NCBI RefSeq assembly: GCF_000499385.1 | Contig: NW_013651944.1 | Location: 1-10,791, forward strand | Direction: 5' to 3' | DNA from: Eimeria necatrix | Lineage: Eukaryota; Apicomplexa; Conoidasida; Eucoccidiorida; Eimeriidae | Length of the DNA stretch: 10,791 bases | Shown here: positions 1 through 5,862 of the stretch, piece after piece | Layout: each line of letters begins with the position of its first letter | How positions within the stretch are numbered: the first letter of the stretch is position 1 | The notes under the pieces: model-generated | What the model saw: only the letters and a program-made list of their open reading frames with translations | Told to the model about the DNA's origin: nothing | Databases searched by the model: none | Made by a program: the position numbers and the translations under genes

Positions 1-49
<49 letters not shown>
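1..49. repeat. CTG/CAG trinucleotide tract
   Basis: A pure GCT/CTG run of about 16 units at the left edge, cut by the window end. It lies inside the presumed aminopeptidase intron, so it is probably non-coding, although a CAG run on the gene strand could be read as Gln if an exon reaches here. Confidence 0.9.
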
Positions 50-52
<3 letters not shown>

Positions 53-357
53 AGGGGGGGATGTGGGGGTGCCGCGGCTGCTGCTCGGGACCGCCAGGGA
101 GGCTGCTGCTGCTGCTGCTGCTGCTGCTTCTGCTGCTGAGGTGGGGGCTGGTGAACCGGCAGCACTGGCTAAAGAGCAGCAGCAGCAGCACTTGCTGCTG
201 CTGCTGCTGCTGCTGTTGCTGCTGTTTCTGCTGCGGCTGCGCGCACTAGCCCGCCATTTCCTGTTAAGCGTTATCCGTCGCCTTGCTGCTACTATCTAGT
301 TTGTTGCTGCTGCTGCGGCAGCAGCGAACTAAAGCAGCCCCAGCAGCAGCAGCAGCA

Positions 358-395
<38 letters not shown>

Positions 396-417
396 CTTCA
401 GAGCTGCAGCAACTCAC
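1..417 (-). other. Intron (partial) of the M1 aminopeptidase gene
   Basis: On the minus strand a consensus donor GTGAGT occupies 417-412, directly after the codon that ends the recognisable aminopeptidase sequence. The intron runs towards position 1 and no acceptor can be fixed inside the window. The stretch holds a CTG tract at 1-49, further CTG or CAG tracts near 100-130, 176-230 and 340-394, and a short mixed-sequence island at 235-300. I translated the minus-strand frames of that island and saw no continuation of the M1 family, so the next exon probably lies to the left of the window. The donor is seen; the extent is inferred. Confidence 0.6.
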
Positions 418-533
418 CACTGTCTCGTCGGCGTCGAGCTGGAAGCAAAGGTCCACATTGTCAATGAGGAAGTCCGTGGGTTTGTAGTCGAGTCTTCTTT
501 TTTCCTTGGGGGCTTTTGTGGGGCGCAGCAGCA

Positions 534-565
<32 letters not shown>

Positions 566-675
566 GGCTTCTCTGCTGCTGCTGTCGTCGTGGCCGTGAC
601 CGAACCCGCCACCGACGTGCTCGGCGCTGCTGTCGCTGTCGTCATCTTCGCTGCCCTCAACGACACGGCAAAGGC

Positions 676-727
<52 letters not shown>

Positions 728-843
728 GGCAGGAGGCCCGTAAGCTGCGTTGGCAGGCGAGCTGGCAAGAAGTGCCCGTTGCAACGGAGAGATTGGGCGA
801 AAGACGGAGAGAGAAGACAGCTGCGGCTGCTGCTGCTGCGGCA

Positions 844-876
<33 letters not shown>

Positions 877-1334
877 AGTGTGTGCTGCTGCTGCTGCGTT
901 GGCCACAGACCCCAAACCTGCCCCTGTGCGCACACGACAGCAGAAAGGTACAAATTAGAACTGAAGAAATTAATAATTGGGAAAATAAAAGCGAAATATA
1001 AAAAGCTGCTGCAGCAGCAGCAGACACCCCGCAGGTGGCAGCAGCAGCAGCAGCGGCCGCAGTGCAGCAGCAGCAGCGCAGCACAGCCTGCCTCTGCGAC
1101 GCCGCCGCAGGGGCCCCCGGGGGCCCCTGGGGGGCCCCCAGGGGCCCCCAAGCCCAGCTTACCTATAAAACGGGAAGAGGGGCCCCTCTGAAGCAGCAAA
1201 GGAGAGGGTATAAACAAATTAGAAATAAAAGAAGAAGAAATGGAGTGAGATGGAGGAGCAGCAGACACAGCAGCAGGCCGCCGCGCGACTGCAGCAACGA
1301 CAGCAGCGCAGCAGCTGAGGATGCCTCTCTTCAT
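418..1334 (-). CDS. pepN: M1-family aminopeptidase N, 5' part (two exons, partial)
   Basis: M1 aminopeptidases are zinc metallo-exopeptidases that remove N-terminal residues from peptides. Only the N-terminal part is here. Exon 1 (1334-1163) starts at an ATG and encodes MKRGILSCCAAVVAAVA, which looks like a signal peptide, followed by a Ser/Pro-rich stretch. It ends in ATA-G before a strong donor, GTAAGC. Exon 2 (923-418) begins with GG, so the phase-1 join gives Gly. It carries Ser and Gln runs and then YKPTDFLIDNVDLCFQLDAD-ETV, matching the opening beta strand of the M1 N-terminal domain as I remember it from E. coli PepN and Plasmodium M1. It ends in phase 0 before GTGAGT. An in-frame TAA at 957-955 and the absence of an ATG rule out an unspliced start near 933. 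An in-frame ATG at 645 is an alternative start. The HExxH zinc site and catalytic domain lie beyond the left edge. 226 codons are visible. The family call rests on about 26 residues. Confidence 0.7.
924..1162 (-). other. Intron 1 of the M1 aminopeptidase gene (239 nt)
   Basis: The donor GTAAGC lies at 1162-1157. The acceptor is CAG at 926-924, preceded on the minus strand by a T-rich, AT-rich tract (about 1003-948). The phases match (1 nt + 2 nt) and the join removes an in-frame TAA at 957-955. The interior holds GGGGCCCC motifs (1107-1150) and CAG tracts (1003-1080). Confidence 0.65.
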
Positions 1335-1748
1335 CTGGCAGTTTTTCTCGAAGTTTGGTTTGATTTTGCTTTTAAAAAACTAAAGTAAACAAAACTAAAC
1401 CCTAAACCCTAAACCCTAAACCCTTGCTGCAGGCCTGCTGCAGCGCCAGCTGCTGCAGCCTCGCTGGGGGCCCCCCGACTGGGCCCCACACCCAGGGGCC
1501 CCCCTGCTCCGCTGCCTCTGCCTGTGGGGCCCCTCGGGGGCCCCTCCCTCCTCCGTTCTTTGACGTTGCTGTCTGGGGGGCCCCCTGAGGGGCTCTGGGG
1601 GGCCCCTGGAGCTGCAGGGGCCCCCAAGTCCTGCAGGGGGGCCCCTGGGCGGGGGGCCCCTAGACCCAGCATGGCCTGCTGCAGCAGCTGCGCTCGCCCT
1701 TAGGGGGGCCCCCACCCACCCACAGACTCCAGGGGCCCCCTACGCTTA
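1335..1748. other. Divergent intergenic region between aminopeptidase and methyltransferase genes
   Basis: This 414-bp stretch lies between two start codons that point away from each other, so it should hold both promoters and 5' UTRs. It contains an AT-rich patch (1338-1400), four AAACCCT units (1397-1424), a CTGCAG-rich patch (1425-1462) and about 280 bp dense in GGGGCCCC motifs. I see no coding sequence that I can defend and no promoter element that I can name with confidence. The boundary at 1748 moves if the methyltransferase start is elsewhere. Confidence 0.55.
1397..1424 (-). repeat. Telomere-like AAACCCT array, 4 copies
   Basis: Four perfect tandem AAACCCT heptamers on the plus strand, which is TTTAGGG on the minus strand. 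It is an interstitial telomere-type repeat in the divergent intergenic region. Confidence 0.95.
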
Positions 1749-1831
1749 ATGGGGCCCCTGGGGGGTTCACTTTTGGGGTTTTGGGTGGCGCTTGCTGCTG
1801 CTGCAGTCCTCCCTTCAGATGTTTGCACATT

Positions 1832-1863
<32 letters not shown>

Positions 1864-2610
1864 TGCCTTCTTTCCCCTCCTTTCTGTCCCCAACTGCCCC
1901 CCTCTGCAGAGGGGGCCCCTCTCCCCCCCTGGGGGGCCCCTGGGGCCCCTTAAAGTGGTCTTGGGGGCCCCCAAGCGGGGGCCCCCCAACGCAGCAGCTC
2001 CTTTGGAAGAGCCCGCTGGGGGCCCCCCCCGCGAGGGCCCCTTCAGGGGCCCCGGCTGGGGGCCCCTCAGGAGAGGGGGCCCCCGGGGGCCCCCACAGGG
2101 GGCCCCCAGGAGGGATGCCAGGGGGGCCCCCAGGGGCCCCCCGGCCCGCTCTGCGCCCCTGGGACAATCTTGAGATATTTCCTTTAGAAGAAGGGGCCCC
2201 AGAGTTGGGGGCCCCTGCTGCTGCAGTGCAGGGGGCTGGGGGGCCCCTCCGGGGGGCCCCTGTACCCTTTGGGGGCCCCCCTAGGGCGCCCACAGCTCGG
2301 CTGCCTCGCGGAGAGTTCCGGTGAGTCACTTACAGCAAAAGGCTCCCTTGGGGGGCCCCCAAGGGGGGCCCCCCAGCATTCTGGGGGGCCCCCCTGGGGG
2401 CCCCCCCAAGGGGCCCCCGGGGGCCCCATTAAGGGGCCCCTGTGCGCCCTCTGAGGGGCCCCTGCGGGCCCTCAGGGGGCCCCTTGTAGGTACTTGAGGG
2501 GCCCCCTGTGAGTTCTATTAGGGCTTTTAGGGCCCCTGGGGGGCCCCCAGGGGGCCCCCAGGGGGCCCCCAGGGGCCCGAGGGGCCCCCAGGGGCCCCAA
2601 AGTGCCTTTT
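1460..2610. repeat. Dense GGGGCCCC palindromic low-complexity region
   Basis: Dozens of GGGGCCCC-type cores, each self-complementary and spaced roughly 12 to 40 bp, run through intergenic DNA, the proposed exon 1 and intron 1 of the methyltransferase gene. The motif has no stop codon in any of the six frames, so it creates long spurious open frames on both strands and weakens any coding call based on openness alone. Confidence 0.9.
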
Positions 2611-2731
2611 TGGGGTTTTGTTTGGGCGCAGGCCGAAGCAAAGTTTGGGTCAGAACTTTTTGGCAGACTCCAACATCTGTCGGCGAATAGTAAAGGCATT
2701 TAAAGCTGCTGTTGCTGCAGCAGACCTGCGC

Positions 2732-2784
<53 letters not shown>

Positions 2785-3107
2785 AGGGCGCCGCAGCAGC
2801 AGAGTGGTCGAGGTGGGCCCCGGGACGGGGGCCCTCACCCGTTTGCTGTACCCTCTTTTCCCTGACATGCTTGGTGAGGGGCCCCTCCTGCTGCTGCTGG
2901 GGGCCCCCGGGGCCCTGGGGGGCCCCCCTCTTTGCTGCTGGGGGCCCCCAGGGCCCCCGGGGCCCCCGGGGGCCCCCACTATTTGCTGCTGGGGGCCCCC
3001 AGGGCCTCCGGGGGGCCCCATGTGTGTCTTTGGGGACTCTGGGGCCCCCGGGGGCCCCTCGCGCTGCTTCTGTTTGATTATTTCGGGCTGTGGGGGCCCC
3101 CCGCTGC

Positions 3108-3160
<53 letters not shown>

Positions 3161-4832
3161 TTGCTGCTGATGCCAGGCCCGGGTGTGTGCTGGAGTTTCT
3201 TTCGTTTCTCTTTTATCTCGTTTTCTTTTTATTTTATTTTTTATTTTATTTACTTTTAATTTAATTTAATTTAATTTAATTTAATTTAATTAAATTTAAT
3301 TTTGTTTTATTTTTCGCAGCTGTGGAAATAGACCCCAGGGCCATTTCCCTCCTCAGCCAAAGGCTTCCGGGCCTCCAGATGCTGCACGAGGATGTCTTGC
3401 AGGTACCCTTTTAGGGTTCAGGGTTTAGGGTTTAGGGTTTAGGGTTTAGGGTTTGGGGCTTGGGAGCAGTCCGAGGGTGTCACGAGACGCTGGAGTCTTT
3501 CGGCTCGGCTGCTAGAGCGCGCCTGAGGGTCTAGGGCAAAGGGTTTAGGGTTTAGGGTTTAGGTTTGGGGTTTAGGGCTGAGGGTTTAGGGTTTAGGGTT
3601 TAGGGTTTAGGGTTTGGACTCAGGTCAACTGGCCGTATCTCGCGCACCACATGAATCGTCTGCGCATTGTTGGCAATCTTCCCTTTTACCTCACGAGCCA
3701 AGTACTCCCCAAACCCTAAACCCTAAACCCTAAACCCTAAACCCTTTTTTGGTTCCTTCGGGGCGGTTCTAACGTGGCGACGCCCCCAAATAGACAGGAT
3801 TAGGGTTTAGGATTTAGGGTTTAGGGTTTAGGGTTTAGGGTTTAGGGTTTAGGGTTTAGGGTTTACTTGAGATGGGGCCTTCTCTGCTGCAGCTGCTCTT
3901 TTGCCTGCTGGACTGCCGCCAATATATCGACTTAGCTGTAGTGACACTCCAAAAGGAGGTGGCCGAGGTAAACCCAAAATCTCCTCTGGGGGCCCCCAGG
4001 GGCCCCCAGGGGCTTTTGGGGGCCCCCAGGGGCCTTTAGGGTCCCCCAGGGGCTTTTGGGGGCCCCCAGGGGCCTTTAGGGGCCCCCAGGGGTTTTTAGG
4101 GGCCACAGGGGCCCCCATGGGCTTCCAGGGGCCCCTAAGTGCTTCCAGGGGCCCTTAAGGGCCCCCAGGTGCCCTTGGGGGCCCCCAGGGGCCCCCGGGG
4201 CCCCCTGGGGCCCCCCATGGGTGGCTCCAAGGGGCCTCTGCAGAGGCCCTCCCAGCACTAAACATTATTATTATTATTAATTATTAATTATTTATTTATT
4301 ATTTATTATTTATTAATTATTAATTATTTATTATTATTTATTTATTATTTATTATTTATTATTTATTTTGTTTGCCCAGCGGCTGGTGGCCAAGCCCGGG
4401 GACTTCGCCTACTGCCGGCTGAGTGTGGCTTTTTGTCTTTTTGCAAAACCCTCGTTGCTGTTCTGCATTCCCTCGAAGGCCTTTTACCCCCAGCCCAAGG
4501 CAAACCCTAAACCCTAAACCCTAAACCCTAAACCCTAAACCCTAGGCCCTAGGCCGTGGGCCTGCAGTGGCAGCAGCTCGGCCGCAGCTCGAGGCCCTGC
4601 TGCACTCTAGCCCGCGCTGTTAGCATAAACCACTCAAGGGTTTGCTGCTTGCAAGGGTTTGCTGTTTAGGCTGCACGCTCTAGGGTTTAGGGTTTAGGGT
4701 TTAGGGTTTAGGGTTTAGGGTTTAGGGTTTGTGCGCAGGTGGAGTCTGCTGTGGTGCGCGTTGAGTTCCGCCACGAAAGCGACGAAGAAATTCTTGGGGG
4801 AGTTTGTGCAAGAGACCTCAAGAAGGTCCGTG

Positions 4833-4890
<58 letters not shown>

Positions 4891-5059
4891 TGCTGCTGCT
4901 GCTGCTGCTGCTGCTCCTGTGCTGCACCTTGCGTTGTTGCTGCTGCACTTGCTGCGCGCCGTCTTGCTGCTACTGCTGCTGAGGCAGCTAGCGCAACTGC
5001 TGCTGCTGCTGCTGCACGAAGCGGCCCCGCTCAGGCGGTTTGCTGCTGCCGCTCACGCG

Positions 5060-5096
<37 letters not shown>

Positions 5097-5862
5097 AGGT
5101 CCTGTTTGCTGCTTTTGGACAGCGACGAAAGATGCTGAGACAAAGCCTGAAGGTAAGCAGCTGCGCGGGCCTTTAGGGCCCCCCAGGGGCCCCTGCTGCT
5201 GCTGCGGGGCCCCTGCTGCTGCTGCGGGGCCCCTGCTGCTGCTGCGGGGCCCCTGCTGCTGCTGTGGGGCCCCTGCTGCTGCTGCGGGGCCCCAACTGTC
5301 GCTGTTTCAGGGGCTCATTAGGGTTTAGGGTTTGGGGTTTGGGGTTTAGGGTCAAGGGTTTGGCGGAATGTTTGGATGTTTAAAGTTTTAAAGTTTTTCT
5401 TTTTTTTTCTTTTCCTCCTTTTAGCCCATTCTTCCCCCAGGGGCCCCCGTACCCCCACAGTTCGCTAGCCTGAGGCCCCAGGCCCTGAGTCCCCCCCAAT
5501 TCCTGCAGCTGACTGCTGCAATATTTGGGGCCCGGGGGGCCCCCGGGGCCCCCTGCAAGGCTCCCTTGGGGGCCCCCCGAGGGGGGCCCCTGGGGGGGCC
5601 CCCCGAGGGGGCCCCCCAGGGGCCCCCTCTGGAGCCCCCTGAGGGCCCCTCCCAAGGGCCCCTCCAGGGGCCCCCTCAGGAGCCCCCACAGGGGGCCTTC
5701 CAGGATCCCCCCCAGGGGCTCCCCAGGGGGGCCCCCCAAGGGGGCCCCCAGGGGCCCCCCCAGGGGGGCCCCCAGGGGGGCCCCCAGGTCAGCCAGCTGG
5801 GCACAGGGCCCATACCAAAGGTCCCCGTTGTGTGGCGGAAGAAGAAGCATGGAGACTATTAG
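1749..5862 (+). CDS. ksgA: KsgA/RsmA-type rRNA adenine N6,N6-dimethyltransferase, probably organellar
   Basis: The family uses S-adenosylmethionine to dimethylate two adjacent adenines near the 3' end of small-subunit rRNA. Proposed exons: 1749-2320, 2632-2873, 3320-3402, 3624-3701, 3893-3967, 4380-4499, 4739-5152, 5425-5862 (673 codons; 582 if 4826-5098 is an intron). Every join keeps phase. Motifs in order: RPKQSLGQNFLADSN (exon 1/2 join), VVEVGPGTGALT (SAM-binding motif I), AVEIDPRA (acidic motif II, exon 2/3 join), EDVLQ (motif III), GNLPF at 3672-3686 (catalytic N-L-P-F), LQKEVAE-RLVAKPG (exon 5/6 join), FYPQPK-VESAVV (exon 6/7 join), FGQRRKMLRQSLK, and LRPQALSPPQFLQLT. NLPF and FYPQPK resemble plastid or bacterial members more than nucleolar Dim1. 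Exon 2 carries about 16 CAG codons before motif I, and the C-terminus adds a Gly/Pro/Gln-rich tail ending in VVWRKKKHGDY. The 1749 start gives a hydrophobic MGPLGGSLLGFWVALAAAAV leader, suggesting an apicoplast signal peptide, but it lies in low-complexity DNA and is uncertain. Confidence 0.88.
2321..2631 (+). other. Methyltransferase intron 1 (311 nt)
   Basis: Donor GTGAGT at 2321, acceptor GCGCAG ending at 2631. TTC-CG joins G-CCG-AAG in phase 2 to give Phe-Arg-Pro-Lys, which runs into the SLGQNFL motif. The interior is almost entirely GGGGCCCC-type sequence. Confidence 0.75.
2734..2780 (+). repeat. CAG tract encoding polyglutamine
   Basis: About 16 CAG codons in exon 2 of the methyltransferase gene, between the GQNFL segment and SAM-binding motif I. 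It is an insertion relative to the family, in a position that leaves both motifs intact. Confidence 0.93.
3104..3169 (+). repeat. CTG tract with an 18-bp higher-order period
   Basis: A CTG run in which every sixth triplet is TTG (at 3125, 3143 and 3161), giving a (CTG)5-TTG 18-bp unit. It is intronic. Confidence 0.9.
3255..3300 (+). repeat. TTTAA pentanucleotide microsatellite
   Basis: About nine copies of TTTAA/TTAAT with one disturbed unit near 3291. It sits upstream of the intron 2 acceptor and forms part of its AT-rich tract. Confidence 0.92.
3403..3623 (+). other. Methyltransferase intron 3 (221 nt), telomere-like repeats
   Basis: Donor GTACCC at 3403, acceptor CTCAG ending at 3623, phase 0, joining DVLQ to VNWPYL. 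Two TTTAGGG arrays in the same orientation (about 3411-3455 and 3541-3617) flank about 85 bp of mixed sequence. Confidence 0.88.
3711..3745 (-). repeat. AAACCCT array, 5 copies (left arm)
   Basis: Five perfect AAACCCT units. It is the left arm of an inverted repeat with the TTTAGGG array at 3799-3864 in the same intron. Confidence 0.95.
3799..3864 (+). repeat. TTTAGGG array (right arm)
   Basis: About nine tandem TTTAGGG units with one GATTTAG variant near 3811. It is the right arm of the inverted repeat in intron 4. Confidence 0.95.
3968..4379 (+). other. Methyltransferase intron 5 (412 nt)
   Basis: Donor GTAAAC at 3968, acceptor TTTGCCCAG ending at 4379, phase 0. The join rebuilds KEVAE-RLVAKPG. 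The first half holds imperfect units of about 20 bp with a GGGGCCCCCAGGGG(C/T)(T/C)TTT core (3986-4120). The second half is an ATT/ATTT microsatellite (4263-4370). Confidence 0.9.
4263..4370 (+). repeat. ATT/ATTT AT-rich microsatellite
   Basis: About 108 bp made only of A and T in mixed ATT, ATTT and TTAA units, leading into the acceptor of intron 5. Confidence 0.93.
4502..4543 (-). repeat. AAACCCT array, 6 copies (left arm)
   Basis: Six perfect AAACCCT units directly after the GC donor of intron 6. Complementary to the array at 4681-4730. Confidence 0.95.
4681..4730 (+). repeat. TTTAGGG array, 7 copies (right arm)
   Basis: Seven perfect units directly before the acceptor of intron 6. Complementary to 4502-4543, with a loop of about 137 nt. 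Confidence 0.95.
4826..5098 (+). other. Disputed in-frame segment in exon 7: intron or Ala/Leu insertion
   Basis: This 273-nt stretch is bounded by AAG|GTCCGT at its left and CTGCTGCAG|GTCCTG at its right. It has no stop in the gene frame and would encode a polyalanine run followed by Leu-rich sequence. If removed in phase 0 it leaves DLKK-VLFAAFGQRRKMLR, which has the spacing I remember for the end of the plant plastid homologue. The donor-like hexamer is weak, so both readings stay open. Confidence 0.5.
5153..5424 (+). other. Methyltransferase intron 7 (272 nt)
   Basis: Donor GTAAGC at 5153, acceptor TTTTCCTCCTTTTAG ending at 5424 after a long pyrimidine tract, phase 0. The interior holds a 20-bp composite repeat (5186-5305) and a short TTTAGGG/TTTGGGG stretch (5317-5360). 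An earlier CAG at 5308-5310 is a weaker acceptor. Confidence 0.82.
5186..5305 (+). repeat. 20-bp composite tandem repeat of GGGGCCCC plus CTG triplets
   Basis: Five copies of GGGGCCCCTGCTGCTGCTGC (one with a C-to-T change) and a degraded sixth. The unit fuses the two commonest repeat motifs of the window into one period. Confidence 0.93.
5542..5787 (+). repeat. GGGGCCCC motifs coding a Gly/Pro/Gln/Ala tail
   Basis: Inside the last methyltransferase exon the palindromic motif is read in frame as Gly-, Pro-, Ala- and Gln-rich sequence, in a collagen-like pattern without strict Gly-X-Y periodicity. It separates the last family-like segment from the basic C-terminus. A cryptic intron here cannot be excluded. 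Confidence 0.75.

Larger units (their letters stand above)
2874..3319 (+). other. Methyltransferase intron 2 (446 nt)
   Basis: Donor GTGAGG at 2874, acceptor TTTTTCGCAG ending at 3319; phase 1, joining G to CT for the Ala of AVEID. It holds three repeat classes in series: GGGGCCCC motifs with a repeated TTTGCTGCTGGGGGCCCCC element (2880-3100), a CTG/TTG tract (3104-3169) and a TTTAA pentamer array (3255-3300), with a T-rich stretch before the acceptor. Confidence 0.85.
3702..3892 (+). other. Methyltransferase intron 4 (191 nt) with inverted telomere-like arrays
   Basis: Donor GTACTC at 3702, acceptor CTGCTGCAG ending at 3892, phase 0, joining LTSQ to LLFCLLD. Five AAACCCT units (3711-3745) begin 10 nt into the intron and nine or so TTTAGGG units (3799-3864) end 28 nt before its 3' end. 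They are mutually complementary, with a loop of about 53 nt. Confidence 0.88.
4500..4738 (+). other. Methyltransferase intron 6 (239 nt), GC-AG, inverted telomere-like arrays at both ends
   Basis: The exon ends ...CCC-CAG-CCC-AAG at 4499 and the next bases are GCAAAC, not GT. The acceptor is GTGCGCAG ending at 4738. The phase-0 join gives FYPQPK-VESAVV, a gapless match to a conserved family motif, so the GC donor is hard to avoid. Six AAACCCT units start at the third intron base (4502-4543), and seven TAGGGTT units (4681-4730) end 8 nt before the 3' splice site. Confidence 0.85.

Noticed and set aside
61..299. Plus-strand short frames with Leu and Cys runs at the left edge
   Set aside because: They are made of CTG repeats inside the presumed minus-strand intron and show no non-repetitive conserved part.
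292..933. Unspliced aminopeptidase start at 933
   Set aside because: The codon there is GTG, no ATG lies between it and the upstream in-frame TAA (957-955), and a phase-matched splice to an ATG-led exon exists.
1163..1170. TATA box from CCTATAAAA near 1162-1170
   Set aside because: It falls at the exon 1 donor of the aminopeptidase gene. AT-rich hexamers are common here and apicomplexan promoters do not reliably use a TATA box.
1250..1318. Short plus-strand frame MEEQQTQQQAAARLQQRQQ with an ATG
   Set aside because: It lies antisense to the proposed aminopeptidase first exon, is only 22 codons long, and its Gln content follows from CAG repeats.
1700..2329. Minus-strand Gly/Pro-rich open frame that looks collagen-like
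   Set aside because: The GGGGCCCC palindrome gives a Gly/Pro/Ala reading on both strands. There is no independent evidence such as a start context, splice sites or conserved motif.
3403..3864. True chromosome end (telomere)
   Set aside because: The TTTAGGG arrays are short, face both ways and lie between exons of one continuous, phase-consistent gene, so they are interstitial.
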